Positions 25,024-35,124 are shown, numbered from the stretch's first letter. The stretch: 64,000 nucleotides of DNA from Serratia grimesii NBRC 13537 (GCF_001590905.1 NZ_BCTT01000006.1:124001-188000), one strand, 5' to 3'. A program made the numbers and translations. Notes: generated by a model not told the origin, from the letters alone.

Positions 25024-28000
25024 ATGTTTACTACCGTACTTATTGCTAACCGCGGCGAAATTGCCTGTCGCACCATTCGTACCCTGAAACGTCTGGGAGT
25101 GACCAGCGTAGCGGTCTATTCAGACCCTGATCGTAATGCACCGCACGTGACCGAAGCCGATATGGCGGTTGCGCTCGGTGGCGAAAAGGCGAGTGACAGT
25201 TACTTGTGTATTGACAAGATCCTGGCTGCGGCGAGAGAAAGCGGCGCACAGGCGATCTACCCCGGTTATGGCTTCCTCTCTGAGAGCGCCGAATTTGCCG
25301 AAGCCTGCGAAGCAGCGGGCATCACTTTTATCGGCCCTACGGCGGCGCAAATTCGTGAGTTTGGCCTGAAACACCGGGCGCGTGAGCTGGCGGCGGTGGC
25401 GCAGGTGCCGATGACGCCAGGTACCGGCTTACTGGACAGCATTGAAGAGGCGGTTAACGCCGCCCGAGAGATTGGCTATCCAGTGATGCTGAAAAGTACC
25501 GCGGGAGGTGGCGGTATCGGCTTGACGCGCTGCGACGACGAAGCTGCATTGCGTGAGGCCTTCGACAGTGTGAAACGGTTGGGCGAGCAGTTCTTCCGTG
25601 ATTCTGGGGCGTTTATCGAACGCTTTGTCGATCAGGCTCGCCATGTCGAAGTGCAGATCTTTGGTGATGGTCAGGGATGGGTGGTGGCGCTCGGCGAGCG
25701 CGACTGTTCATTGCAACGTCGTAACCAGAAAGTCGTGGAGGAAACCCCTGCACCGAACCTACCGGCGGCTACCCGTCAGGCGTTACATCAGGCGGCGGTG
25801 GCACTGGGGGCCTCAGTCAATTACCGCAGCGCGGGTACCGTAGAGTTTATCTACGACGGCGCTCGCGACGAATTTTATTTCCTTGAAGTGAATACGCGTC
25901 TGCAGGTGGAGCATCCGGTCACAGAGAGGGTGACCGGGTTGGATCTGATTGAATGCATGTTGCAGGTGGCGGCGGGTGATGCGCTGGATTGGGCGGCGCT
26001 GCAACGACCGCCACAGGGAGCATCGATTGAGGTGCGTATTTATGCTGAAGATCCGCTGAAGAACTTCCAGCCCAGCCCGGGCGTCTTGACCGATGTGTAC
26101 TTCCCGGAGTCCGTACGGGTTGACGGCTGGGTTGCTACCGGCAGTGATGTGTCCGCATTTTACGACCCGATGATCGCCAAGTTGATTGTTCACGGGGATG
26201 ATCGCCAACAGGCGCTGGAGAAAATGCGGGTAGCGCTGGATGCCACCCGGTTGCACGGCATTGCCACCAATTTGGATTACCTGCGGCAGGTGATTGCGAC
26301 GGCCGAATTTCAAACCGGGAGCGTGTGGACCCGTATGCTGGACAGTTTCCGCTACCACTCCAATAGTATTGAAGTGTTGCAGCCGGGCACATACAGCAGC
26401 GTACAGGATTACCCAGGACGTCTCGGTTATTGGGATATTGGAGTGCCGCCATCGGGCCCGATGGACGACTTCGCCTTCCGGTTGGCTAACCGCATCGTTG
26501 GCAACCACCCCAGTGCTGCCGGGTTAGAGTTTACCCTACAGGGGCCAACCTTACGCTTCCATTGTGACGCCACCATTGCCTTGACGGGGGCGGACTGCCC
26601 GGCTGATCTGGACGGTGAGGCCTTGGACTATTGGAAGCCGATAACCGTTAGGGCCGGGCAGGTGCTGAGGCTTGGTCGTGCTCAGCATGGATGTCGCAGT
26701 TATTTGGCGGTACGTAACGGTTTCGACGTCCCGGTGTACTTAGGGAGCCGTTCGACTTTTGTGCTGGGGCAGTTTGGTGGTCACGCTGGGCGCACCTTGC
26801 GCGTAGCGGACATGCTGGCGGTATCTCAGCCGGCGCTGGCGGCCTCTACCACCCCAGCGCCGGTCGCCGCACCGCAGGCGATGGACGACAGCCTGATCCC
26901 GCAGTATGGCAACCTGTGGAACATTGGTGTGTTGTATGGCCCTCACGGTGCACCGGACTTCTTCACGCCAGAATCTATCGACAACTTCTTTGCTGCCGAA
27001 TGGCAGGTGCATTACAACTCCAACCGACTGGGCGTGCGCCTGTCTGGACCCAAACCCGATTGGGCACGGCAGGACGGCGGTGAAGCAGGGTTACATCCGT
27101 CTAACGTACACGACTGCGAATACGCTATTGGTGCGATTAACTTCACCGGCGATTTTCCGGTGATCCTTACCCGTGATGGGCCGAGCCTCGGTGGTTTTGT
27201 CTGTCCGGTGACTATCGCCAAGGCTGAGCTGTGGAAGGTCGGTCAGGTGAAACCGGGCGATCGCATCCGTTTTCATCCCATCGGCTTTAAACAGGCGCAA
27301 TCACTGGAGCAGGCACAGCTCGGCAGCATCGAAGCGTTAGCCGCAGTGAAGGCTATTACCCTGGCACCGCCGGACCTGACGCCGGGTATCACCGCTTCCG
27401 CTACCATTCTGGCGGCATTACCTTCCAACAACAGTCGCCCGGCGGTGGTCTATCGTCAAGCCGGGGATGGTTACATTTTGCTGGAGTACGGTGACAACGT
27501 ACTCGATCTGGCACTGCGGCTGCGCATCCATCTGCTGATGCAGTCGCTCAAGCAGGACATGATCCCCGGCGTTGAGGAGTTGTCACCCGGCGTACGATCG
27601 CTGCAAATCCGTTACGACAGCCGCACGCTTGGTCAGGCCGATTTATTGGCGCGCTTGCTGCTGCGTGAAGAGACGCTAGGCGATGTCAGCCAGTTGAAGG
27701 TGCCGACGCGCACGGTTTACCTGCCGATGGCGTTTGAAGACTCTGCCACCTTGGGGGCGGTGGAGCGCTATCAGCAAACGGTGCGTTCATCCGCCCCATG
27801 GTTGCCAAACAATGTTGATTTCATCCAGCGCATCAATGGGCTAAGCACCCGTGAACAGGTGCGCGACATCATTTTTGATGCCAGCTACCTGATCCTCGGA
27901 TTGGGCGACGTTTACCTCGGCGCGCCGTGTGCGGTACCGATCGACCCGCGCCACCGATTACTCAGTTCCAAATATAACCCGGCGCGAACCCATACAGCAG

Positions 28001-28647
28001 AAGGCACGGTTGGCATCGGCGGCATGTACATGTGCATCTATGGCATGGATTCACCGGGCGGCTACCAACTGGTCGGACGCACGCTACCGATCTGGAACAA
28101 ATTCCTCAAAAACCCTCAGTTCAGCGCCGGTGAACCCTGGTTGCTGCATTTCTTTGATCAGGTGCGCTTTTACCCGGTCAGCGAGCAGGAACTCGATGAA
28201 CAACGCGAGGCTTTCCGTGAAGGTCGCGCTCAGATCCGCATCGAAGACAGCGAGTTTGATTTTGCCGAGTATCGCCGTTTCTTGACGAATAACGCTGAGG
28301 AAATCAGCGCATTCCAGCAGCGCCAGCAGCAGGCATTTAACCACGAAGTGACGCGGTGGCAGGCTGAGGAAGGCGAAGCTGAGGCCCAATTGCTGCCGCC
28401 GCAGGACGATGAAGAAGAGATCGATGGTTATCTGGTGAGCGCCGATCTGAACGGCAACGTGTGGAAAATTCTGGTGGAGCCCGGCCAAACCGTGGAAGCC
28501 GGCCAGCCGCTGATCGTGGTCGAGGCGATGAAAATGGAGCTGGCGGTTACTGCGCCACGCGCCGGGATCATTAAGCGTATCAGTTGCCGACAGGGGCGAC
28601 CAGTGGGGCCAGGGGATGCACTGTTGTGGCTAGAGCATGCCAGCTAG
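25024..28647 (+). CDS. uca: Urea carboxylase (biotin-dependent)
   Basis: 1207 residues, normal length. The domain order is: biotin carboxylase (about 1-450: TVLIANRGEIACRTIRTL, the ATP loop KSTAGGGGIGL, EVNTRLQVEHPVTE); a carboxyltransferase-like half made of KipA-like (AHS2, beginning near 465) and KipI-like (AHS1, about 760-1040) domains; and a C-terminal biotinyl domain with the attachment lysine in VEAMKMELAV. It carboxylates urea to allophanate using ATP and bicarbonate. Related enzymes act on guanidine, but the carboxyguanidine deiminase pair is absent here and a urea transporter follows, so urea is the best substrate. ATG 25024 follows GGGGG. Confidence 0.92.
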   Translation: MFTTVLIANRGEIACRTIRTLKRLGVTSVAVYSDPDRNAPHVTEADMAVALGGEKASDSYLCIDKILAAARESGAQAIYPGYGFLSESAEFAEACEAAGITFIGPTAAQIREFGLKHRARELAAVAQVPMTPGTGLLDSIEEAVNAAREIGYPVMLKSTAGGGGIGLTRCDDEAALREAFDSVKRLGEQFFRDSGAFIERFVDQARHVEVQIFGDGQGWVVALGERDCSLQRRNQKVVEETPAPNLPAATRQALHQAAVALGASVNYRSAGTVEFIYDGARDEFYFLEVNTRLQVEHPVTERVTGLDLIECMLQVAAGDALDWAALQRPPQGASIEVRIYAEDPLKNFQPSPGVLTDVYFPESVRVDGWVATGSDVSAFYDPMIAKLIVHGDDRQQALEKMRVALDATRLHGIATNLDYLRQVIATAEFQTGSVWTRMLDSFRYHSNSIEVLQPGTYSSVQDYPGRLGYWDIGVPPSGPMDDFAFRLANRIVGNHPSAAGLEFTLQGPTLRFHCDATIALTGADCPADLDGEALDYWKPITVRAGQVLRLGRAQHGCRSYLAVRNGFDVPVYLGSRSTFVLGQFGGHAGRTLRVADMLAVSQPALAASTTPAPVAAPQAMDDSLIPQYGNLWNIGVLYGPHGAPDFFTPESIDNFFAAEWQVHYNSNRLGVRLSGPKPDWARQDGGEAGLHPSNVHDCEYAIGAINFTGDFPVILTRDGPSLGGFVCPVTIAKAELWKVGQVKPGDRIRFHPIGFKQAQSLEQAQLGSIEALAAVKAITLAPPDLTPGITASATILAALPSNNSRPAVVYRQAGDGYILLEYGDNVLDLALRLRIHLLMQSLKQDMIPGVEELSPGVRSLQIRYDSRTLGQADLLARLLLREETLGDVSQLKVPTRTVYLPMAFEDSATLGAVERYQQTVRSSAPWLPNNVDFIQRINGLSTREQVRDIIFDASYLILGLGDVYLGAPCAVPIDPRHRLLSSKYNPARTHTAEGTVGIGGMYMCIYGMDSPGGYQLVGRTLPIWNKFLKNPQFSAGEPWLLHFFDQVRFYPVSEQELDEQREAFREGRAQIRIEDSEFDFAEYRRFLTNNAEEISAFQQRQQQAFNHEVTRWQAEEGEAEAQLLPPQDDEEEIDGYLVSADLNGNVWKILVEPGQTVEAGQPLIVVEAMKMELAVTAPRAGIIKRISCRQGRPVGPGDALLWLEHAS

Positions 28648-28735
28648 CGGTGGTACTGGCCATATTGAGATTGGGCAGGTACGGCCAGCGCGTTGGTTTT
28701 GATCAGGAAATTCACGAGCGACATCGAGGAATGCG

Positions 28736-29431
28736 ATGCAAATCATTAATAGCCGCAGTAAAGCGCGACCAGAAGGGTTGGCGGAACGTATCTATCTCCA
28801 GCTCAAGGACGATATTTTCGATTTCCACCTGCTGCCGGGTGATCGCTTTAGCGAAAACGAAGTTGCACAACGGATGGACGTCAGCCGTACACCGGTACGA
28901 CAGGCCTTGTTTTGGCTAGAGCGTGAGGGCTATGTCGAGGTGCATTTTCGCAGTGGTTGGCAGGTGCGTCCGTTCGATTTTGCCTACTTCGAAGAGCTGT
29001 ATGACCTGCGCATCGTGCTGGAGTGTGAAGCTGTCAAACGGTTGTGCGCTCGGCCTGTGGGGGCATTGCCGCTGCAATTGGAGATGCTCAACAGTTTCTG
29101 GATCGACGAGCCGCGATTGGAAGACGGCAAGACGGTATCGCTGCACGACGAGCAATTCCATATGGCGCTGGTGGAAGCGGCAGGCAATGGAGAAATGGCG
29201 CGTATTCATCGTGACCTGACCGAGAAGATCCGCATTATCCGTCGGCTGGATTTCACCCAGATAAGCCGGGTTGAAGCGACCTACAACGAACATGCCGCCA
29301 TTTTACGGGCGATCCTGCAACACCAGGCCGAGGAGGCGCAAACGCTGCTCAGTAATCATATTGCCGTGAGTAAGGCTGAGGTACGAAAAATAACGCTGCA
29401 CATGCTGCATCAGGCAAGGCTTCAGCAGTAA
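28736..29431 (+). CDS. GntR/FadR-type transcriptional regulator of the urea block
   Basis: A 231-residue regulator with an N-terminal GntR winged helix (about 12-78, with ENEVAQRMDVSRTPVRQALF) and an all-helical FCD ligand domain (about 90-220, with DLRIVLECEAVKRL and HDEQFHMALVEAAGN). The metal-binding histidine pattern of FCD proteins (D..H..H) is partly visible. GAGGA lies five bases before ATG 28736. It lies between the urea carboxylase and urtA, so it probably tunes urea catabolism or uptake in response to a pathway metabolite (inference). Confidence 0.88.
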   Translation: MQIINSRSKARPEGLAERIYLQLKDDIFDFHLLPGDRFSENEVAQRMDVSRTPVRQALFWLEREGYVEVHFRSGWQVRPFDFAYFEELYDLRIVLECEAVKRLCARPVGALPLQLEMLNSFWIDEPRLEDGKTVSLHDEQFHMALVEAAGNGEMARIHRDLTEKIRIIRRLDFTQISRVEATYNEHAAILRAILQHQAEEAQTLLSNHIAVSKAEVRKITLHMLHQARLQQ

Positions 29432-29553
29432 CCCGTCGTTTTTCAAGCTGCGGCGTTGTTAGCGGTGGGGGCTCACCCCGGTCACTGACTGGAGTCAGCT
29501 CCTGGGGACTCTCGCCCTTACCGCCTGGCTGCAACTCGAAATCCATAGGGTTA
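29432..29553. repeat. Intergenic palindromic repeat, copy 2
   Basis: Begins ACCCGTCGTTTTTCAAGCTGC and continues GTTGTTAGCGG. It contains the self-complementary GACTGGAGTCAGCTCC and GGGGCTCACCCC parts, and ends GCTGCAACTCGAA then ATCCATAGGG. The layout matches the repeat at 10839-10954 (CCGTC...CAAGCTGC at one end, GCTGC/GCAGC near the other). It sits between the GntR stop and urtA and may end or stabilise the upstream message. Confidence 0.6.
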
Positions 29554-29609
29554 ATTCTTCTTCAAGAAAGGTTGGTTTCCTAACACAACACACATCAGGA
29601 GTTTGAATT

Positions 29610-30878
29610 ATGAAACGTCGTCATTTTATAAAAGCGTTTGCGCTGTCTGCCACCATGGTCGGGATGGGAATGGCATTGAGTGTGCAGGCTGCCGACACCA
29701 TTAAGGTGGGTATCCTGAGTTCGCTGTCCGGCACCATGGCCATTTCTGAAACGCCACTAAAGGACGTGGCACTGATGACCATTGATGACATCAATGCCAA
29801 GGGGGGCGTATTGGGTAAAAAACTGGAGGCGGTGGTGGTTGATCCGGCGTCCAATTGGCCGTTATTCGCCGAAAAGGCACGTCAGTTGCTGAGTCAGGAT
29901 AAGGTGGCGGCGGTGTTTGGTTGTTGGACTTCAGTATCGCGCAAATCTGTACTGCCGGTATTTGAAGAACTGAATGGGCTCCTGTTCTACCCGGTGCAGT
30001 ACGAAGGGGAAGAGATGTCGCCCAACGTGTTCTACACCGGTGCAGCGCCTAACCAGCAGGCGATTCCGGCGGTGGAATATCTGTTGAGCGAAGACGGTGG
30101 CTCGGCCAAACGCTTCTTCTTACTGGGTACCGACTACGTGTATCCGCGCACCACCAACAAGATCCTGCGTGCCTTCCTGCATTCGAAAGGTATTCAAGAT
30201 AAAGATATCGAAGAGGTTTATACGCCGTTCGGTTACAGCGACTACCAAACCATCGTCGCCAACATCAAGAAATTCTCTGCCGGTGGCAAAACGGCGGTGA
30301 TCTCCACCATCAATGGGGACTCCAACGTCCCGTTCTACAAAGAGTTGGCTAATCAGGGCATCAAGGCCACCGATGTGCCGGTGATTGCATTCTCGGTCGG
30401 GGAAGAAGAACTGCGTGGCATCGACACCAAGCCGCTGGTCGGCAACCTGGCAGCCTGGAACTACTTCGAATCGGTGGATAACCCGACCAACAAGCAGTTT
30501 GTCAGTGAGTGGCGTGCGTATGCCAAGGCGCACAATCTGCCGAACTACGCCACCGCGGTGACCAACGACCCGATGGAGGCCACTTATGTCGGCATCCATA
30601 TGTGGGCACAGGCGGTTGAGAAGGCGGGCACGACTGACGTTGACAAGGTGCGTGCCGCCATGGCCGGGCAGACTTTCGCCGCGCCGTCGGGCTTTACCCT
30701 GACCATGGATGCCACCAACCATCATCTGCACAAGCCGGTGATGATCGGTGAGATCGAAGGCAACGGCCAGTTCAACGTGGTGTGGCAGACCGATGCTCCG
30801 GTGCGTGCCCAGCCGTGGAGCCCGTACATTGCCGGGAACGACAAAAAGTCGGAAAGCCCGGTAAAAGGCGGTAAGTAA
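29610..30878 (+). CDS. urtA: Urea ABC transporter, substrate-binding protein
   Basis: A 422-residue type-1 branched-chain-amino-acid-like binding protein. Export signal MKRRHFIKAFALSATMVGMG has a twin-arginine-like RRHFIK motif; cleavage is after VQA near residue 27. UrtA-like segments are IKVGILSSLSGTMAISETPL, FGCWTSVSRKSVLPVFEE, NGLLFYPVQYEGEE, NVFYTGAAPNQQ and TDYVYPRTTN. It captures urea in the periplasm for UrtBCDE. CAGGAG precedes the ATG. It is separated from urtB by 63 bases containing a GGGCCGGG/CCGGCCCC hairpin, as is usual behind binding-protein genes. Confidence 0.93.
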   Translation: MKRRHFIKAFALSATMVGMGMALSVQAADTIKVGILSSLSGTMAISETPLKDVALMTIDDINAKGGVLGKKLEAVVVDPASNWPLFAEKARQLLSQDKVAAVFGCWTSVSRKSVLPVFEELNGLLFYPVQYEGEEMSPNVFYTGAAPNQQAIPAVEYLLSEDGGSAKRFFLLGTDYVYPRTTNKILRAFLHSKGIQDKDIEEVYTPFGYSDYQTIVANIKKFSAGGKTAVISTINGDSNVPFYKELANQGIKATDVPVIAFSVGEEELRGIDTKPLVGNLAAWNYFESVDNPTNKQFVSEWRAYAKAHNLPNYATAVTNDPMEATYVGIHMWAQAVEKAGTTDVDKVRAAMAGQTFAAPSGFTLTMDATNHHLHKPVMIGEIEGNGQFNVVWQTDAPVRAQPWSPYIAGNDKKSESPVKGGK

Positions 30879-30941
30879 AATCGCAATCCCGTGCTAACGC
30901 CATGGGCCGGGCATACCCGGCCCCTATAGAAGAGGCTGCCG

Positions 30942-32522
30942 ATGCAACTCCCATTTTTCGTTCATTCCCGACGGTGGCTTTGGCTGCTCTGTTGCCTGCC
31001 CATGTTCGCGCAGGCGGGGCCAGCTGATGATTTTGCTGTGGCCAACCGCGCGCAGCAGGCCAAATTATTGCAGGCGTGGGCGAGTGCGCCAGACGCTTCA
31101 CGCTTGCCGTTACTGCAGGCGCTAAAGCAAGAAAACGTGGTGATCGACGAGGCTAAACATGCCTTTATTCAACAGGGCGACCGTTATCAACCACTGGACG
31201 GTGCCGCAACCCCAGTCGGCACACCAAAGAAACTGTGGTTGAACAACCGGCTGCGTATTCTGATCGCCAACGCCTTGTCGGCGCAGCGGTTAGTCAGTGA
31301 GGATCCGGCGCTGCGTTTACAGGCGGCGCAGGCCTTGCAGCGTGAAGCACAAAGTGAACAGTTGCCGCTGTTGAGCCAACGGCTGGCGCAGGAGAAAAAC
31401 AGCCGGGTACACGCAGCGTTAAGTATTGCGTTGGCCAATCTGCAACTCAATGACGCCGATGCTGGGGTGCGTCTTAATGCGGTAAGGCTCCTCGGCAGTT
31501 CGGGCGAACCGGAAACCCAAACGCGGTTACAGACATTGACTGATGCCACGCATGAACCGGATGCTGCCGTGCGTGCTGAAGCGCTGAAAAGCCTGTCCAG
31601 TGTGAAACATCGGTTGATGATCGGGGATCTGATCGGCCAGGCGTTTACCGGACTGTCACTTGGCTCGATCCTGCTGCTGGCAGCGCTCGGATTGGCGATC
31701 ACCTATGGCCTGCTGGGGGTGATCAACATGGCGCACGGTGAAATGCTGATGCTCGGCGCTTACTCGGCTTATCTGGTGCAGGGGCTGTTTCAACAGTTTG
31801 CTCCGCAGTGGCTGGCGTTATATCCACTGATAGCGTTACCGGTGGCGTTCATTATTACCGCCTGCATCGGTATGGCACTGGAGCGGACGGTGATTCGCCA
31901 TCTGTATGGTCGTCCATTGGAAACCTTGCTGGCGACCTGGGGGATCAGTCTGGTGTTGATCCAAGGGGTGCGGGTGTTGTTCGGCGCGCAAAACGTAGAG
32001 GTCGCCAATCCGGCCTGGCTGTCGGGCGGCATTCAGCTGCTGCCGAATCTGGTGCTACCGTGGAATCGCATTGCCGTGATCCTGTTCGTGGTGCTGGTGT
32101 TGGTGCTCACCTGGTTATTACTGAATAAAACTCGCCTTGGCATGAATGTGCGTGCCGTGACACAGAACCGCGCGATGGCGGCTTGTTGCGGCGTACCCAC
32201 CGGCCGTGTCGATATGCTGGCATTCGGCTTGGGTTCCGGTATTGCCGGGTTGGGGGGCGTTGCGCTGTCGCAACTGGGCAATGTCGGACCGGAACTGGGC
32301 CAGGGTTACATCATCGACTCATTCCTGGTGGTGGTGCTCGGTGGCGTCGGCCAACTGGCCGGTACCGTAGTGGCGGCCTTTGGCCTTGGCATCGTCAACA
32401 AAATTCTTGAGCCAGAGATTGGCGCTGTACTGGGTAAGATCCTGATCCTGGTGCTGATTATTCTGTTTATTCAAAAACGTCCTCAGGGGCTATTCGCCTT
32501 CAAAGGCAGGGTGATCGACTGA
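30942..32522 (+). CDS. urtB: Urea ABC transporter permease UrtB
   Basis: 526 residues. A signal-like hydrophobic start (WLWLLCCLPMFAQA) precedes an extracytoplasmic helical region of about 200 residues with HEAT-like alternation (ALKSLSSVKHRL end). The LivH-type permease of about eight spans follows from about residue 225 (GLSLGSILLLAALGLAITYG, GVINMAHGEMLMLGAY). The long N-terminal extension is a regular property of UrtB. Its stop overlaps the urtC start by one base (TGATG), so translation is coupled. Confidence 0.92.
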   Translation: MQLPFFVHSRRWLWLLCCLPMFAQAGPADDFAVANRAQQAKLLQAWASAPDASRLPLLQALKQENVVIDEAKHAFIQQGDRYQPLDGAATPVGTPKKLWLNNRLRILIANALSAQRLVSEDPALRLQAAQALQREAQSEQLPLLSQRLAQEKNSRVHAALSIALANLQLNDADAGVRLNAVRLLGSSGEPETQTRLQTLTDATHEPDAAVRAEALKSLSSVKHRLMIGDLIGQAFTGLSLGSILLLAALGLAITYGLLGVINMAHGEMLMLGAYSAYLVQGLFQQFAPQWLALYPLIALPVAFIITACIGMALERTVIRHLYGRPLETLLATWGISLVLIQGVRVLFGAQNVEVANPAWLSGGIQLLPNLVLPWNRIAVILFVVLVLVLTWLLLNKTRLGMNVRAVTQNRAMAACCGVPTGRVDMLAFGLGSGIAGLGGVALSQLGNVGPELGQGYIIDSFLVVVLGGVGQLAGTVVAAFGLGIVNKILEPEIGAVLGKILILVLIILFIQKRPQGLFAFKGRVID

Positions 32523-33598
32523 TGAGCCAACCATTGACTGTAACCGGCGTGCAAAAAGCACCCCGGCTGGCGCTGGGCATCGGCGGGCTGGTGTTACTGG
32601 CACTGTTAATCATGCCGTTTCTTGCGCTGCTGCCGGCGGATAATCCGCTGGCAATTTCCACCTATACCCTGACGTTGGTGGGAAAAATTCTGTGTTATGC
32701 CGTGGTGGCGGTGGCGCTTGACCTGGTGTGGGGTTATGCCGGGCTGCTGTCGCTGGGACACGGATTGTTCTTTGCCCTCGGTGGTTATGCCATGGGCATG
32801 TACCTGATGCGTCAGGCATCGGGTGATGGCCTGCCCGGATTTATGGCGTTCTTGTCGTGGAATGAGCTGCCATGGTTTTGGAGTGGTACGCAGTATTTCG
32901 CTTGGGCACTGTGCCTGATTGTGTTGGTGCCTGGGGTACTTGCTTTCGTGTTTGGTTACTTCGCTTTTCGTTCAAAAATCAAAGGTGTGTATTTCTCCAT
33001 CATGACTCAGGCGCTGACCTACGCGGGTATGCTGCTGTTCTTCCGTAACGAAACCGGCTTTGGCGGGAACAACGGCTTTACCGGGTTTACTACGCTGCTG
33101 GGCTTCTCGATCACCGCGACCGGCACGCGAGTGGCGCTGTTTCTGGCAACGGTAGTGCTGTTGGTGGTCAGTCTGGCGATCGGCTTTGCTTTGGCGCGCA
33201 GTAAGTTTGGTCGGGTATTGACCGCAGTACGTGATGCGGAAAACCGCCTGATGTTTTGTGGTTACGATCCTAAGGGCTTCAAGCTGTTTGTTTGGACGCT
33301 GTCGGCGGTGCTGTGTGGGCTGGCCGGTGCGCTGTACGTACCGCAAGTGGGGATTATCAACCCGGGCGAAATGTCACCGACCAATTCAATTGAAGCCGCC
33401 ATCTGGGTGGCGCTTGGCGGACGCGGCACGCTGGTGGGACCGTTGCTGGGTGCCGGTATTGTCAACGGTGCCAAGAGTTGGTTCACCATGGCAATTCCAG
33501 AGTACTGGCAGTTCTTCCTTGGCCTGATGTTTATCGTCGTTACATTGTTCCTGCCAAAAGGGGTTATCGGGTTACTGCGCAGAGGTAAGCCACAATGA
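32522..33598 (+). CDS. urtC: Urea ABC transporter permease UrtC
   Basis: A 358-residue LivM-type permease with about nine hydrophobic segments. It carries VALDLVWGYAGLLSLGHGLF, the RSKIKGVYFSIMTQALTYA region, and a final LGGRGTLVGPLLGAGIVNGAK. It forms the membrane channel with UrtB. The end overlaps urtD by four bases (ATGA). Confidence 0.92.
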   Translation: MSQPLTVTGVQKAPRLALGIGGLVLLALLIMPFLALLPADNPLAISTYTLTLVGKILCYAVVAVALDLVWGYAGLLSLGHGLFFALGGYAMGMYLMRQASGDGLPGFMAFLSWNELPWFWSGTQYFAWALCLIVLVPGVLAFVFGYFAFRSKIKGVYFSIMTQALTYAGMLLFFRNETGFGGNNGFTGFTTLLGFSITATGTRVALFLATVVLLVVSLAIGFALARSKFGRVLTAVRDAENRLMFCGYDPKGFKLFVWTLSAVLCGLAGALYVPQVGIINPGEMSPTNSIEAAIWVALGGRGTLVGPLLGAGIVNGAKSWFTMAIPEYWQFFLGLMFIVVTLFLPKGVIGLLRRGKPQ

Positions 33599-34401
33599 AT
33601 TCACTGCAAATGACTGACGAGCTGTTTACCCAAGCACTACCGGCAGATAAATACCGCCAGCAAACCGATCCGGTACTGCTGCTCGATAAGATCAACGTCA
33701 GCTTTGAGGGTTTTCGCGCACTGAGCGATCTGTCGTTACAGATCGGCGTGGGTGAATTGCGCTGTGTGATCGGACCCAACGGTGCGGGTAAAACCACGCT
33801 GATGGACGTGATCACCGGCAAGACACGTCCGGACAGCGGCAAGGTGTTTTACGATCAAACTGTCGATTTGACTGCGCTGGATCCGATGCAGATCGCCCAG
33901 GCTGGCATTGGTCGCAAGTTCCAGAAACCCACGGTGTTTGAGGCACTCACGGTGTTTGAAAATCTGGAGATCGCACAGAAAACCCACAAGTCGGTATGGG
34001 CTTGCCTGCGTGCCAGACTGAACAGCGAACAGCGCGATCGTATCGACGAAATGCTGAAAACTTTGCGGCTGGGTCATGAGCGAAACCGTCTCGCCGGGCT
34101 ATTGTCCCACGGGCAAAAACAGTTTCTCGAGATTGGTATGCTGTTGGTGCAGGAGCCGCATCTGCTGTTACTCGATGAACCGGCAGCGGGCATGACTGAT
34201 GCGGAAACAGAGTATACCGCCGAACTGTTCCGCGCGTTGGCGGGTAAGCATTCGCTGATGGTGGTAGAGCACGATATGGGGTTTGTCGAAACCATTGCGG
34301 ATCACGTCACCGTACTGCATCAGGGCAGGGTGTTGGCTGAAGGTTCATTGGCGCAGGTTCAGGCCGACGAGCAGGTGATCGACGTGTATTTAGGGCGCTA
34401 G
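33595..34401 (+). CDS. urtD: Urea ABC transporter ATP-binding protein UrtD
   Basis: A 268-residue LivG-type ATPase. Walker A is GPNGAGKTT (about 61-69), the signature is LAGLLSHGQKQFLEIG (variant of LSGGQ, usual in this family), Walker B is LLLLDEPAAGMTD, and the switch histidine is in VVEHDMGFV. It starts with a 25-residue extension before the ABC domain. It is coupled to urtC by overlap and followed by urtE after eight bases. Confidence 0.93.
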   Translation: MNSLQMTDELFTQALPADKYRQQTDPVLLLDKINVSFEGFRALSDLSLQIGVGELRCVIGPNGAGKTTLMDVITGKTRPDSGKVFYDQTVDLTALDPMQIAQAGIGRKFQKPTVFEALTVFENLEIAQKTHKSVWACLRARLNSEQRDRIDEMLKTLRLGHERNRLAGLLSHGQKQFLEIGMLLVQEPHLLLLDEPAAGMTDAETEYTAELFRALAGKHSLMVVEHDMGFVETIADHVTVLHQGRVLAEGSLAQVQADEQVIDVYLGR

Positions 34402-34409
34402 GAGCAGCT

Positions 34410-35108
34410 ATGTTGCAAGTGAACGAACTGAATCAATATTACGGGGGCAGCCACATTTTACGTGGCCTGTCGTTTGATGCTCATGTCGGTGAGGTCACTT
34501 GCCTGCTGGGGCGCAATGGCGTGGGTAAAACCACGCTGTTGAAGTGCCTGATGGGATTGATTCCGGCCAAGAACGGTAGCATTCGCTGGCAGGGTGAGAA
34601 CCTCAACGGCAAAAAGCCGCATCAACGCGTGCAGGCAGGGATCGCCTATGTGCCACAGGGACGGGAGATATTTGGCCGTCTGACGGTGGAGGAAAATCTG
34701 TTGATGGGGTTGGCGCGTTTTTCTGGTGCTGAGGCGCGTAAGGTGCCGGATCATATCTATGAACTGTTTCCGGTGCTGTTGCAGATGAAGGATCGGCGCG
34801 GCGGCGATCTCTCTGGCGGGCAGCAGCAACAGTTGGCTATTGGTCGTGCATTAGCCTGCCGACCACAACTGTTGATCCTTGACGAGCCAACAGAGGGGAT
34901 CCAGCCTTCCGTGATCAAAGAGATCGGTGCTGTGATCAAACAGTTAGCCGCACGTGGTGATATGGCGATCCTGCTGGTCGAACAGTTTTATGATTTTGCC
35001 GCTGAACTGGCGGACCGCTATTTGGTAATGTCGCGCGGTAGCATTTTACAACGTGGGGTCGGCAGCGCGATGGATCAAGACGGTGTGCGTAGGCTGGTGG
35101 CAATTTAA
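34410..35108 (+). CDS. urtE: Urea ABC transporter ATP-binding protein UrtE
   Basis: A 232-residue LivF-type ATPase with Walker A GRNGVGKTT (about 36-44), the Q-loop AYVPQGREIFGRLTVEENL, signature DLSGGQQQQLAIGRAL, and Walker B LLILDEPTEGIQPS. It starts MLQVNELNQYYGGSHILRGL, typical for UrtE. AGGAGCAGCT lies just upstream. It is the last gene of the block, closed by the hairpin at 35125-35169. Confidence 0.93.
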   Translation: MLQVNELNQYYGGSHILRGLSFDAHVGEVTCLLGRNGVGKTTLLKCLMGLIPAKNGSIRWQGENLNGKKPHQRVQAGIAYVPQGREIFGRLTVEENLLMGLARFSGAEARKVPDHIYELFPVLLQMKDRRGGDLSGGQQQQLAIGRALACRPQLLILDEPTEGIQPSVIKEIGAVIKQLAARGDMAILLVEQFYDFAAELADRYLVMSRGSILQRGVGSAMDQDGVRRLVAI

Positions 35109-35124
35109 ACTCAATAGAACTGAG

